Notes under the pieces: generated by a model
The model's input: the letters and a program-made list of their open reading frames with translations, nothing else
What the model was told of the DNA's origin: nothing
Databases searched by the model: none
Shown: positions 1 through 6,918 of the stretch, in pieces
How positions within the stretch are numbered: position 1 is the first letter of the stretch
Layout of the letters: every line of letters begins with the position of its first letter
Origin: JBBKXP01 sp038251315
Lineage (GTDB): Bacteria > Pseudomonadota > Alphaproteobacteria > Rhodobacterales > Rhodobacteraceae
Assembly: GCA_038251315.1 (NCBI GenBank)
Contig: JBBSBK010000087.1
Location: 1-16,206 of the forward strand
DNA: 16,206 nucleotides
Direction of reading: 5' to 3'
Translations under genes and position numbers: made by a program

Positions 1-269
1 CCAACTGTCTGGCCCCGATCATCGTGCAGGCTGCACTGTCGTTTTCGACAGCGATCCTTGATGCCGCAGCCTTGGGCTTTCTGGGTATGGGCGCGCAGCC
101 ACCGACCCCTGAATGGGGCACCATGCTAGCCGAAGCGCGCGAATTCATCCTGCGGGCATGGTGGGTCGTGACGTTTCCGGGGCTGGCGATCCTCGTCACG
201 GTGCTGGCGATCAACCTGATGGGCGACGGGTTGCGCGACGCGCTCGACCCCAAGCTGAAGCGGAGTTAG
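1..269 (+). CDS. ABC transporter permease, DppC/OppC type (3' end only)
   Basis: C-terminal part of an inner-membrane permease of the dipeptide/oligopeptide/nickel importer family; the gene enters from the left edge and is read from base 3. The visible end has the hallmark EAA-loop region of these permeases: an Asn-Cys-Leu-Ala-Pro stretch, then a segment running into LGFLGMGAQPPTPEWG. This loop docks onto the ATPases. A final hydrophobic helix (around WWVVTFPGLAILVTVLAINL) leads to the usual ending GDGLRDALDPKLK. Only three bases separate its stop from the first ATPase gene, so it belongs to the same operon. The periplasmic binding protein and the partner permease should lie further left. The substrate cannot be read from this piece; peptides and sugar oligomers are both known for the family. 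Confidence 0.93.
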   Translation, partial: NCLAPIIVQAALSFSTAILDAAALGFLGMGAQPPTPEWGTMLAEAREFILRAWWVVTFPGLAILVTVLAINLMGDGLRDALDPKLKRS

Positions 270-272
270 GGC

Positions 273-1250
273 ATGTCGCTGCTGCGCATCCGCAACCTTT
301 CTGTTGATTTCGCCACCGCGTCCGGCCAGTTTCGTGCGGTCGATGCCGTCGATCAGGACGTCGATACCGGCGAAATCCTTGCCATCGTCGGGGAAAGCGG
401 GTCGGGCAAATCGGTGTCGATGCTGGCGCTGATGGGCTTGCTGCCGTGGACCGCGACCGTGACGGCGGACGAGATGACGTTCGATGGTCAAGACCTGCTG
501 ACGATCGGTGCTGCAGGGCGGCGGCGGATCGTCGGCAAAGACCTTGCGATGATCTTTCAGGAACCGATGTCGTCGCTGAACCCCTGCTTTACCGTCGGCT
601 GGCAGATCAAAGAGGTGCTGCGGATCCATCTTGGGCTGAACGCCGCGGATCGGCGCAAAAGGGCTGTGGAATTGTTCGAACAAGTCGGCATCCCCGACCC
701 GGAAAAGCGGCTGTCGGCGTTTCCTCATCAACTCTCGGGCGGCATGAATCAGCGCGTGATGATCGCAATGGCCATCGCCTGCAAACCCAAGCTGCTGATC
801 GCGGACGAACCGACGACCGCGCTGGACGTGACCATTCAGGCCCAAATCCTCGATCTGCTGGCTGGCTTGCGCAAAGAGACCGGCATGGGGCTGGTCCTGA
901 TCACGCATGACATGGGCGTCGTCGCCGAAACCGCCGAACGGGTCAGCGTGCAATACGCCGGCCAAAAGATCGAAGAACAGGCCGTCGGCCCCTTGTTCGC
1001 GACGCCGCACCATCCTTATACCGCCGCCCTGCTGGATGCGCTGCCCGAACGCGCAACCGAACGCCTGTTACCGACGATTCCGGGTGTTGTGCCGGGACAG
1101 TTCGACCGCCCCGCTGGGTGCCTGTTTTCGCCTCGCTGCAAATTCGCCGATGACAGATGCAGAACGATACCGCCGGTGCCGTGCAGCGCCGATCTGGGGC
1201 AGGCCTTGTGCCATTACCCGCTGAACGCCGCTGAAAGGGTCGCATCGTGA
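273..1250 (+). CDS. ABC transporter ATP-binding protein, DppD/OppD type
   Basis: First of two ATPases that drive the importer, acting at the cytoplasmic face of the inner membrane. All nucleotide-binding motifs are present in 325 residues: Walker A GESGSGKS at 40-47, Q-loop Gln96 in FQEP, signature LSGGM at 154-158, Walker B ending in Asp178-Glu179, and switch His212. The signature has Asn where the family more often has Arg (GGMNQRV), a minor change. The C-terminal oligopeptide-transporter domain follows, with HHPYT at 246-250 and cysteines at 283, 289, 296, 304 and 313; this cysteine pattern is associated with an iron-sulfur cluster in OppD/DppD structures. Length is typical. The start follows the permease stop by 3 bases, and the stop overlaps the next gene's GTG start by 4 bases, so translation is probably coupled. 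Confidence 0.96.
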   Translation: MSLLRIRNLSVDFATASGQFRAVDAVDQDVDTGEILAIVGESGSGKSVSMLALMGLLPWTATVTADEMTFDGQDLLTIGAAGRRRIVGKDLAMIFQEPMSSLNPCFTVGWQIKEVLRIHLGLNAADRRKRAVELFEQVGIPDPEKRLSAFPHQLSGGMNQRVMIAMAIACKPKLLIADEPTTALDVTIQAQILDLLAGLRKETGMGLVLITHDMGVVAETAERVSVQYAGQKIEEQAVGPLFATPHHPYTAALLDALPERATERLLPTIPGVVPGQFDRPAGCLFSPRCKFADDRCRTIPPVPCSADLGQALCHYPLNAAERVAS

Positions 1251-2239
1251 CCGCTCCCGTGATCGAAGCAAAGGCGTTGGAACGCCATTACAACGTCAGC
1301 AGTGGTCTGTTCCGCCCGGCACGCAAACTCAAGGCAGTCGCCGGGCTGGACTTCACGCTGGAGGCGGGCAAGACTCTCGCCGTCGTCGGCGAAAGCGGCT
1401 GCGGGAAATCGACGCTGGCCCGCATGGTCGCAATGATCGAGGAACCGACTGCCGGGGCACTGACCCTTGATGGCAAACCGATGCTGCCCGCCGATTGGGC
1501 TGATCTGCGCCAGTCGGTCCAGATCGTGTTTCAGGATCCCTACGGGTCGTTGAACCCGCGTCATCGGATCGGGGCGATTCTACAGGAACCGCTGGTCATC
1601 AACAAACCCGACTTGCCCCGTGCCGACCGCGAGGTCAAGGCGCGCGACATGCTGAAACTGGTCGGCCTGCGCCCCGAACATTTCGACCGATATCCGCATA
1701 TGTTCTCCGGCGGCCAGCGGCAGCGGATCGCCGTGGCGCGTGCCTTGATGCTGGACCCGCGCGTGCTGGTGCTTGACGAACCCGTTTCCGCGCTCGACCT
1801 GTCGATTCAAAGCGCGATTCTGAACCTGCTGACCGAATTGCAGGATCGTTTGCAACTGGCCTACCTGTTCATCAGTCACGATCTGTCGGTGGTGCGCCAT
1901 GTCGCTGACGACGTGATCGTCATGTATCTGGGCCGCGCGGTTGAACGCGGCCCGAAAGACGCGATTTTTGCCGCACCCAAACATCCCTATACGCTTGCCC
2001 TGTTGTCGGCGACGCCACGTGCCGATCCGACGGCGCACAAGGAACGGATCAAGCTTGTCGGCGAATTGCCCTCGCCCCTCTCGATCCCCAATGGCTGCGC
2101 ATTTGCGCCGCGGTGCTGGAAGGTGCAGGACAAATGCCGCGCCGAACGTCCGACGATGCAGGCGCAGGGCCACGATGCGGCCTGTTTCTTTCCGGTCGAT
2201 CAGGATCGAACGGTCGTTGTCGGGCCCCCGCAAAGTTAA
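1247..2239 (+). CDS. ABC transporter ATP-binding protein, DppF/OppF type
   Basis: Second ATPase of the importer, expected to form a heterodimer with the preceding one. It has 330 residues, starts with GTG inside the upstream stop (GTGA overlap), and has a complete motif set: Walker A GESGCGKST at 48-56, Q-loop Gln96 in FQDPYGSLNPR, signature FSGGQ at 153-157, Walker B ending in Asp177-Glu178, and switch His211. PYGSLNPR and SGGQRQRIAVARAL are characteristic of the F subunit. KHPYT at 245-249 and cysteines 284, 290, 297 and 313 form the C-terminal family domain. A basic insert FRPARKLKAV near residue 22 is the normal place where F subunits contact the permease. It is the last gene of the transporter operon; no clear terminator was seen directly after it. 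Confidence 0.96.
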   Translation: MTAPVIEAKALERHYNVSSGLFRPARKLKAVAGLDFTLEAGKTLAVVGESGCGKSTLARMVAMIEEPTAGALTLDGKPMLPADWADLRQSVQIVFQDPYGSLNPRHRIGAILQEPLVINKPDLPRADREVKARDMLKLVGLRPEHFDRYPHMFSGGQRQRIAVARALMLDPRVLVLDEPVSALDLSIQSAILNLLTELQDRLQLAYLFISHDLSVVRHVADDVIVMYLGRAVERGPKDAIFAAPKHPYTLALLSATPRADPTAHKERIKLVGELPSPLSIPNGCAFAPRCWKVQDKCRAERPTMQAQGHDAACFFPVDQDRTVVVGPPQS

Positions 2240-2264
2240 GGGATTTGCGTTTCGTTTGGCTCTG

Positions 2265-2336
2265 ATGAACGGATTGGGCATCTACCCGCAGCCGATCAAC
2301 TATCCCAACCGGCACAAACGGACCGGGGCCACCTGA
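2265..2336 (+). pseudogene. hemA: Fragment resembling the C-terminal part of 5-aminolevulinate synthase
   Basis: A 23-codon open stretch ending in TGA contains LGIYPQPINYPN. This closely matches the conserved segment near the C-terminal end of 5-aminolevulinate synthase, where the family reads GIYvQPINYPTVPrGTERLR. The match stops after the proline: the residues that should continue with TVP-x-GTERLR are replaced by NRHKRTGAT and a stop. Nothing upstream in this frame looks like the rest of the enzyme, because that space is occupied by the end of the ABC ATPase gene. It is best read as a leftover of a hemA-type gene or paralogue. The related 2-amino-3-ketobutyrate CoA ligase is a less likely source. 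The assignment rests on about ten residues. Confidence 0.5.
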
Positions 2337-2509
2337 GAAAGATTGCCTGTCCGTGCAACGGATTGGATGGCCGCGATCGCCGTGCCAGATTGAAACCAGA
2401 TGCGTCGCGACCTGCCGCAGATACGCAGCAGGGCCGACCCGAAGGTAAAGATCAGGCCGCGCACCGGTGACGATGGCGAGGCCTTTTCACGGATCGGCGC
2501 TTGGGGCGG

Positions 2510-2538
2510 TTGCAGCCCGCCGCGTCGTTGCTTATGCC
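2510..2538 (+). promoter_or_regulatory. Possible sigma-70-type promoter for SDR-FAH operon
   Basis: TTGCAG (2510-2515) and TATGCC (2533-2538) are separated by 17 bases. Transcription would start near 2545, giving a short leader that carries the G-rich ribosome binding site at 2551-2557. The -35 box is good and the -10 box weak; no operator could be identified. Confidence 0.3.
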
Positions 2539-2561
2539 TTGGATCAAAGTGGGGGGACGCA

Positions 2562-3293
2562 ATGGGGCGATTGGACGGCAAGACCGCTCTGGTGACGGCG
2601 GCGGGGCAGGGGATCGGGCGAGCTTCTGCCCTTGCGATGCAGGCCGAAGGCGCGCGCGTCTTTGCCACCGATGTCGATGCGGCCAAACTGTCGGACCTGA
2701 CGGGCGTCGAGACCTTCGCGCTCGACGTGACCGATGATGCCTCGGTCGCTGCAGCCTTGGCTAGGGTTGGACCACCGGACGTGCTGTTCAACTGCGCAGG
2801 CTATGTGGCCCACGGCACGATCCTTGACTGCGACCCGAAGGACTGGGATTTCAGCATGACGCTGAATGCCACGGCCATGTTCCGGATGATCCGCGCCTTC
2901 CTGCCGGGGATGATCGGCAACGGGGGCGGGTCGATCATCAACATGGCCTCGGTCGTATCCTCTGTCGTCGCGATCCCGAACCGGTTCGCCTATGGCGCGT
3001 CCAAGGCCGCTGTGATCGGCCTGACCAAATCGGTCGCCGCCGATTTCATCACCCAAGGCATCCGCTGCAACGCGATCTGTCCGGGCACGGTGGAAAGTCC
3101 GTCGCTCGAAGGGCGGTTGCAGGCGACCGGCGACTATGACGTGGCGCGCAAGGCCTTCATCGCCCGCCAGCCAATGGGCCGGATCGGCAAGGCCGAAGAA
3201 ATTGCCGCGCTGGTCGTCTATCTGGCGTCGGATGAAAGCAGATATACCACCGGCGTCGCGCATGTGATCGACGGCGGGTTGTCGAATGTATAG
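2562..3293 (+). CDS. SDR-family dehydrogenase, 2-keto-3-deoxy-L-fuconate/rhamnonate 4-dehydrogenase-like
   Basis: NAD-dependent short-chain dehydrogenase of 243 residues in the cytoplasm. It has the glycine motif TAAGQGIG (12-19), Asp37 at the end of the second strand (favouring NAD over NADP), NCAG (77-80), and the catalytic Ser130, Tyr144 and Lys148. The C-terminal half (KSVAADFITQGIRCN, CPGTVESPSL, YLASDES, IDGG) closely follows the DHRS6/BDH2 group, which includes bacterial 2-keto-3-deoxy-L-fuconate dehydrogenases. The next gene is an FAH-family hydrolase, which makes the sugar-acid role the best guess: oxidation of 2-keto-3-deoxy-L-fuconate or -rhamnonate to the 2,4-diketo acid. An in-frame ATG at 2400 exists, but the ATG at 2562 has a strong GGGGGGA site four bases upstream and gives the normal family N-terminus. 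A hydroxybutyrate-type substrate is the main alternative. Confidence 0.9.
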   Translation: MGRLDGKTALVTAAGQGIGRASALAMQAEGARVFATDVDAAKLSDLTGVETFALDVTDDASVAAALARVGPPDVLFNCAGYVAHGTILDCDPKDWDFSMTLNATAMFRMIRAFLPGMIGNGGGSIINMASVVSSVVAIPNRFAYGASKAAVIGLTKSVAADFITQGIRCNAICPGTVESPSLEGRLQATGDYDVARKAFIARQPMGRIGKAEEIAALVVYLASDESRYTTGVAHVIDGGLSNV

Positions 3294-3304
3294 GGGATAG
3301 CACG

Positions 3305-4153
3305 ATGAAACTGCTGCGTTTTGGTCCTCTGGGCCACGAAAAACCGGGGCTTTTGGCGGATGACGGCACGATGCGCGATCTGTCGGGCATCGTGGCCGAT
3401 ATCGGCGGCGACGTGCTGTCGGATGCGGGGCTGGACGCGCTGCGTAAGGTCGACCCCACCACCCTGCCGGTAGTTCCGAAGGGCCCCCGCCTTGGCGCTT
3501 GTGTCGCCGGAACTGGCAAGGTCATCTGCATCGGCCTGAACTATTCCGACCACGCCGCCGAGACGGGCATGAAAGTGCCCCCCGAACCGATCATCTTCAT
3601 GAAGGCAACCAGTGCCCTGTGCGGCCCCAACGACCCGATCATCATCCCGCGCGGATCACAAAAGACCGATTGGGAGGTCGAGCTGGCCGTCATCATCGGC
3701 AGCCGCACCAAATACGTGACCGAAGCGGAAGCGATGGCCCATGTCGCGGGCTATGCCGTGACCAACGACGTGTCGGAACGGGCATTTCAGACCGAAAGGT
3801 CAGGGCAGTGGACCAAGGGCAAGAGCTGCGACAACTTCGGCCAGTTGGGCCCGTTTCTGGTCACGCGTGACGCCGTGGCGGACCCGCAGGCGCTGGATAT
3901 GTGGCTCACGGTGAATGGCGAGAAAAAGCAGGATGGATCGACGCGCACGATGGTTTACGGTGTGGCGCATCTGGTCAGCTACCTCAGCCAGTTCATGACT
4001 CTGCATCCGGGTGACGTGATTTCGACAGGCACCCCGCCGGGCGTCGGCATGGGGCAAAAGCCACCTGTGTTCCTGAAACCCGGCGACGTGGTCGAACTGG
4101 GTATCGCCGGGTTGGGTCAACAGCGGCAGGACGTGATCGCCGACCCGGACTGA
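3305..4153 (+). CDS. Fumarylacetoacetate hydrolase family protein, 2,4-diketo-3-deoxy-L-fuconate hydrolase-like
   Basis: Metal-dependent C-C bond hydrolase of 282 residues. Motifs of the family are clear: GLNYSDHAAE (77-86), the metal ligands Glu124 and Glu126 in DWEVELAV with Asp155 in NDVSER, then GKSCDNFGQLGP (172-183) and the glycine-rich GDVISTGTPPGVG. In sugar-acid pathways this family splits 2,4-diketo-3-deoxy-L-fuconate (or -rhamnonate) into pyruvate and L-lactate. That would directly follow the reaction proposed for the upstream SDR, whose stop is 11 bases away. A GGGGAT ribosome binding site overlaps the end of the SDR gene, so the pair is an operon. Ureidoglycolate lyase and acylpyruvase are other labels used for similar proteins, but the SDR partner argues for the sugar-acid route. 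Confidence 0.9.
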   Translation: MKLLRFGPLGHEKPGLLADDGTMRDLSGIVADIGGDVLSDAGLDALRKVDPTTLPVVPKGPRLGACVAGTGKVICIGLNYSDHAAETGMKVPPEPIIFMKATSALCGPNDPIIIPRGSQKTDWEVELAVIIGSRTKYVTEAEAMAHVAGYAVTNDVSERAFQTERSGQWTKGKSCDNFGQLGPFLVTRDAVADPQALDMWLTVNGEKKQDGSTRTMVYGVAHLVSYLSQFMTLHPGDVISTGTPPGVGMGQKPPVFLKPGDVVELGIAGLGQQRQDVIADPD

Positions 4154-4154
4154 C

Positions 4155-4201
4155 GCGTTTTGCGTTCTATCTGAAACAGGTTCCGGTCAAACGCAAAGCG
4201 C
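4155..4201. terminator. Inverted repeat between convergent genes, possible bidirectional terminator
   Basis: The arms GCGTTTTGCGTT (4155-4166) and AACGCAAAGCGC (4190-4201) pair over 12 bases with one G-T wobble and a 23-base loop. The repeat lies within the 49 bases between the FAH stop and the CdsA-like stop. There is no good T-tract on either side, so a terminator role is inferred from position and symmetry. Confidence 0.5.
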
Positions 4202-4202
4202 T

Positions 4203-5144
4203 TCAGGTCCAGAAGAACCGGGCAAGGTGGTAGAACACCGGCGCGGCGAACACGACCGAATCCAACTGGTCTACAAACCCGCCCTGACCCGGGATCAGGT
4301 GCGACCAATCCTTGACCCCCCGGTCCCGCTTGATCGCGGCAAACACGATATTGCCGCCCATCCCCACCAGCGACGCCACTCCTGCCATCGCCATCGCGGG
4401 CAGGATGCCAAAGGGGGTCAACCACGCCAGCAGGGCACCGATCAGCATCGCGCAGCCGACGCCGCAGATCATCCCCTCAAGCGTTTTAGGCGACAGGCCG
4501 GGGGCGACTTTGGTGCGCCCGATCTGGCGGCCGAAAAAGTATTCCAGCAGGTCGCCGCATTGCACGACGATCACCAGAAACGCGATCAGCAGCACCGCGC
4601 GGTCGCCGTAGCCAGGGATTTGCAACGTTATCAACGCCGGCACATGGCTGACACAGAACACGGTGATCATCAGCGCCCACTGGGTTTCGGCAACCCGGAT
4701 CAGGAACCGTTTCGCATCGCCGCGCAGGGCCGACACGATGGGCAGCAGCAGGAAGGCATAAACCGGGATGAACACAGTCAGGATCCCCTCCCACCCCATG
4801 CCGACGAACAGATACTGCAGGGGCAGAACGACGAAAAACGCCAGCGCCAGTGCCCAGTGATCCGCCTTGACCTTGTCTGTCAGGGTCAGGAATTCGCGCA
4901 GGGCGGCGAATGATGCAAAGGCGAACAGCAGCACGACCCCCAGCCGCCCGATAATCAGCGCGAGCGACAGCAAGATCACCATGCCCCACCAGCTTTGAAC
5001 CCGCAGCATGTAGGTTTCCAGCACCGGGTTGACGGTGTCGGCAGGCTGGCGGGCCCTCAGGAATTCGCCAACGAGGGTCAGCACCACAAGGATGCCACAG
5101 CCGATCAGCGACAGCATGATGAGGTCAAGCGTGGTCTCGGTCAT
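4203..5144 (-). CDS. Phosphatidate cytidylyltransferase (CdsA family), divergent signature
   Basis: Integral membrane enzyme of 313 residues. The family makes CDP-diacylglycerol from CTP and phosphatidic acid, the branch point of phospholipid synthesis. At least seven hydrophobic segments are visible. The core motifs are SPKTLEG (218-224), preceded by Gly197-Asp198, and the C-terminal signature at 272-295, which contains KR, KD (278-279), LIPG, GGFVD (Asp292) and Asp295. Two positions differ from the usual signature: the His of GHGG is Gln287 and the Arg of DR-x-D is Gln293, while all acidic residues remain. Its ATG overlaps the stop of the upstream acyltransferase gene by 4 bases (ATGA), so the two are co-translated. 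It may be a second CdsA paralogue working with that acyltransferase rather than the housekeeping enzyme. Confidence 0.9.
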   Translation of the reverse strand: MTETTLDLIMLSLIGCGILVVLTLVGEFLRARQPADTVNPVLETYMLRVQSWWGMVILLSLALIIGRLGVVLLFAFASFAALREFLTLTDKVKADHWALALAFFVVLPLQYLFVGMGWEGILTVFIPVYAFLLLPIVSALRGDAKRFLIRVAETQWALMITVFCVSHVPALITLQIPGYGDRAVLLIAFLVIVVQCGDLLEYFFGRQIGRTKVAPGLSPKTLEGMICGVGCAMLIGALLAWLTPFGILPAMAMAGVASLVGMGGNIVFAAIKRDRGVKDWSHLIPGQGGFVDQLDSVVFAAPVFYHLARFFWT

Positions 5145-5785
5145 GTCGCCACCTTTGGCGCAAGGGCGGCCAAGGAGGCACTGGCGCGGGCCAGAAACGC
5201 GTCCTTGTTTTCGTCAGCGTCCACATGCAATGGGGCGCCGAACGTCACCGTGCAGATCAGTGGCAGCGGGATCACCTCGCCCTTGGGCATGATGGTATTC
5301 AGGTTGGCGACCCATGTGGGCACCAGATCGACATCGGGGCGCGCCTTGCCGATATTGTAGATGCCGGCCTTGAACGGCAGTAGCAGGTCATCGCCCATAT
5401 TGCGCTTGCCCTCGGGAAAAATGATCAGCGAAGACCCCTCGTCGATGGCCGCGATGATCTTTTCCATCGGGTTGTCGTTCACTTCGGGGCGGCGGTCGAT
5501 CAGCACCGCCTTGAAGATGTCGCGGCCAGCAAAGGTACGCAATTTACTGGTCAGCCAATAGTCAGCGGCGGCAACGGGCCTTGTCTGGCGGCGCAGGGCA
5601 GGCGGCAGAACCGACCAGATCATCGGCATGTCACCGTTGCTCGTGTGGTTGGCAAAATAGACGCGCTGGCGCGGCACCGGTTCGATGCCCTGCCAGTCGG
5701 CCCGCACGGCGGTGATGAAACGGGCAAACAGCCGGATCGCCTGTCCGGCGATTTCGGCTGCGAAACTGGTAAGAAGGCGGTTCAT
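5141..5785 (-). CDS. 1-acyl-sn-glycerol-3-phosphate acyltransferase-like (PlsC family)
   Basis: Membrane-associated acyltransferase of 214 residues. The family transfers a fatty acyl chain to lysophosphatidic acid, giving the phosphatidic acid that CdsA enzymes use. The catalytic HX4D motif is NHTSNGD (His47, Asp52). Later blocks are IDRRP (96-100), FPEGKRN (123-129, with Lys where Thr is usual), and LVPTWVAN for the fourth block. The in-frame codon at 5854 is possible, but the ATG at 5785 has an AGGG site at a suitable distance and gives a sensible N-terminus with a hydrophobic helix. It overlaps the CdsA-like gene by 4 bases. A hairpin separates it from the YiaAB gene upstream, so it may have its own promoter or be expressed by read-through. 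Confidence 0.9.
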   Translation of the reverse strand: MNRLLTSFAAEIAGQAIRLFARFITAVRADWQGIEPVPRQRVYFANHTSNGDMPMIWSVLPPALRRQTRPVAAADYWLTSKLRTFAGRDIFKAVLIDRRPEVNDNPMEKIIAAIDEGSSLIIFPEGKRNMGDDLLLPFKAGIYNIGKARPDVDLVPTWVANLNTIMPKGEVIPLPLICTVTFGAPLHVDADENKDAFLARASASLAALAPKVAT

Positions 5786-5823
5786 CGTTTTACCCTGACG
5801 CGGCCCTGCGGAATTGAAAAGGG

Positions 5824-5856
5824 GGATGCCCCGCCTGTTAAAGGGGCGAGGCATCC
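5824..5856 (-). terminator. Stem-loop between yiaAB-like and plsC-like genes
   Basis: The arms 5824-5835 and 5845-5856 form a 7-bp stem (GGATGCC with GGCATCC), one C-A mismatch and four more pairs, with a 9-base loop. On the minus strand the stem is followed by CCC and then TTTT. This looks like a weak intrinsic terminator or attenuator that would lower expression of the acyltransferase/CdsA pair relative to pspA-yiaAB. Confidence 0.55.
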
Positions 5857-5863
5857 GGTGCGC

Positions 5864-6139
5864 TTAGTTCTTTTCGACGTATTCTGACAGCATCTTTTCG
5901 TTGCGGGCATCCTCAAGCCGCTGGATGCGGTCTTCGGACAGGCGATCGTCGAACCGGTATTTGACGAAATTGACCAGCGCCATGCACAGCATCAGCACGC
6001 CGATGGCCCAGTAACCCTTGGTCGACAGCGGCACGTCGGGCGACATGTACAGCGACAATGTCAGCATGACGAGGGCGACACAGACACCGGCAAGGTTGAA
6101 AAGCATGATGACGGTGTTATCGGAACGGGTGGGGTTCAT
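5864..6139 (-). CDS. YiaA/YiaB family two-helix inner membrane protein
   Basis: Small membrane protein of 91 residues with two clear membrane segments (around VIMLFNLAGVCVALVML and GYWAIGVLMLCMALVNFVKY). The KGYWAIGVL-type second helix, followed by a charged tail rich in Asp, Arg and Glu, is typical of the YiaAB domain. Its biochemical function is unknown. It directly follows the PspA-family gene (27-base gap), a pairing that points to the membrane-stress response. Two in-frame ATGs exist at 6145 and 6139. The AAAGGA site is only 2 bases before the first but 8 before the second, so 6139 was chosen; the longer form would add Met-Lys. Confidence 0.85.
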   Translation of the reverse strand: MNPTRSDNTVIMLFNLAGVCVALVMLTLSLYMSPDVPLSTKGYWAIGVLMLCMALVNFVKYRFDDRLSEDRIQRLEDARNEKMLSEYVEKN

Positions 6140-6166
6140 TTTCATAGTCCTTTGATGGGGTTAAGG

Positions 6167-6847
6167 TTATCGCGCTTTGGCTTTCAGCCGGGCCAGCACA
6201 TCATTCGCTGTGGTCCGGGTGGCAGGGCCGAAACCCTGATCCGACATGGCGTCGGCAAGGGTGTCGTGGGTCAGGTCGCGGTCGATATCGCGCAGAATTT
6301 CCGACTGTTCGAACGGGTCGTCGCGGCCCAGCACGCGGGCGATCAGTTCTTCGGCTTCTTCGACCGACGCCGATCCGCGATTGGTCGAATTCAATCGCAC
6401 CTGAATATCCTGTTCGCGGCGCACCGCACGGGCCTGAATGGCACCCTGTTTCAGGTCGATGATCCGGCGATGGCCCGCCTCGATGGACGTGCGCAGGCGC
6501 ATGACCTTGTGATCGAGCCGGTTCAGGGTTTCGGCCCTTATTGTCGCCTCGTTTTCCATCTGCGCGATGGCGCGGGCGGCTTCGGTCGCCATATCCTCGC
6601 GATCATTGTCCAAGGCATCCTGCGCGCGGGCCAACATGTCGGCGATGCGGATATCAAGCGCCTGTTTCTGGCGTTCTTCGCTGCGCTGGCGCTGAATCAG
6701 ACTGGCGAGCGTCGCCTTGGCGGCCTTGAGGCTGGCGTCGGCCTCGCGGATCTTCTGGTCGATCAACTCGATGGCGAATGCATCGCGCACACGGTCCTCG
6801 GCGCGGGCATTGGCCCCGGTGATAAGGGTCGCGAGGGTCTTGAACAT
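6167..6847 (-). CDS. PspA/IM30 family membrane-stress protein
   Basis: Peripheral inner-membrane protein of 226 residues. Relatives are ESCRT-III-like proteins that assemble on stressed membranes. The N-terminus MFKTLATLITGANARAEDRV can form the amphipathic membrane-binding helix. The middle, about residues 25-150, is rich in Lys, Glu, Gln and Ala and reads as long coiled-coil helices. The end (DPFEQSEILRDIDRDL, FGPATRTTANDVLARL) resembles the YjfJ-type branch rather than enterobacterial PspA. The ATG at 6847 has an AAAGGAA site 8 bases upstream; an upstream in-frame start at 6892 would run through the operator region and is unlikely. Three palindromic operators lie just upstream. No PspF-type sigma-54 activator is visible, so control by the neighbouring TetR protein is the better model. 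Confidence 0.92.
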   Translation of the reverse strand: MFKTLATLITGANARAEDRVRDAFAIELIDQKIREADASLKAAKATLASLIQRQRSEERQKQALDIRIADMLARAQDALDNDREDMATEAARAIAQMENEATIRAETLNRLDHKVMRLRTSIEAGHRRIIDLKQGAIQARAVRREQDIQVRLNSTNRGSASVEEAEELIARVLGRDDPFEQSEILRDIDRDLTHDTLADAMSDQGFGPATRTTANDVLARLKAKAR

Positions 6848-6862
6848 CGTCGGTTCCTTTCG

Positions 6863-6875
6863 TGAACACTGTTCA
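6863..6875. promoter_or_regulatory. Operator 1, TGAAC-N3-GTTCA palindrome
   Basis: TGAACACTGTTCA is a perfect 13-bp palindrome around its central base. It falls at about the predicted transcription start of the pspA-like gene, 16 bases before its ATG, where a bound repressor would block initiation. It has the same arms as three other sites near the tetR gene. Confidence 0.8.
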
Positions 6876-6882
6876 TCCAGTA

Positions 6883-6911
6883 GACATAACAAGTGTATGA
6901 ACGATGTTCAA
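6883..6911 (-). promoter_or_regulatory. Predicted promoter of pspA-yiaAB
   Basis: On the minus strand, TTGAAC (6906-6911) and TATGTC (6883-6888) are separated by 17 bases. The -35 box overlaps operator 2, and operator 1 sits near +1. This arrangement suits direct repression by the TetR-family protein encoded just upstream. Confidence 0.5.
6898..6910. promoter_or_regulatory. Operator 2, TGAAC-N3-GTTCA palindrome
   Basis: TGAACGATGTTCA is a 13-bp palindrome overlapping the predicted -35 box of the pspA-like gene. The same 14-base word (including a leading A) recurs 21 bases away as operator 3. That spacing is two helical turns, placing the two sites on the same face of the DNA. Confidence 0.8.
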
Positions 6912-6918
6912 GTAAAAA

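Larger units (their letters stand above)
2240..2561 (+). other. 322-bp intergenic region between ABC operon and SDR operon
   Basis: No intact gene was found. It holds the 5-aminolevulinate-synthase-like fragment listed separately (2265-2336). From 2337 to about 2505, neither strand gave a recognisable protein, although one minus frame stays open through this stretch. The last 50 bases hold a possible promoter and the ribosome binding site of the SDR gene. It appears to be decayed or rearranged sequence joined to a regulatory end. Confidence 0.6.

Noticed and set aside
126..1013. 295-codon open frame on the minus strand
   Set aside because: It lies opposite the DppD-type ATPase, which has all ABC motifs; the His/Arg/Gln-rich translation matches no family and is a GC-rich shadow.
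2337..2500. Membrane-protein remnant on the minus strand in the gap before the SDR gene
   Set aside because: One frame has a mildly hydrophobic stretch, but there is no recognisable family motif and the composition is ambiguous.
2400..2561. 54-residue N-terminal extension of the SDR protein
   Set aside because: It does not resemble any SDR N-terminus, and the ATG at 2562 has a strong binding site.
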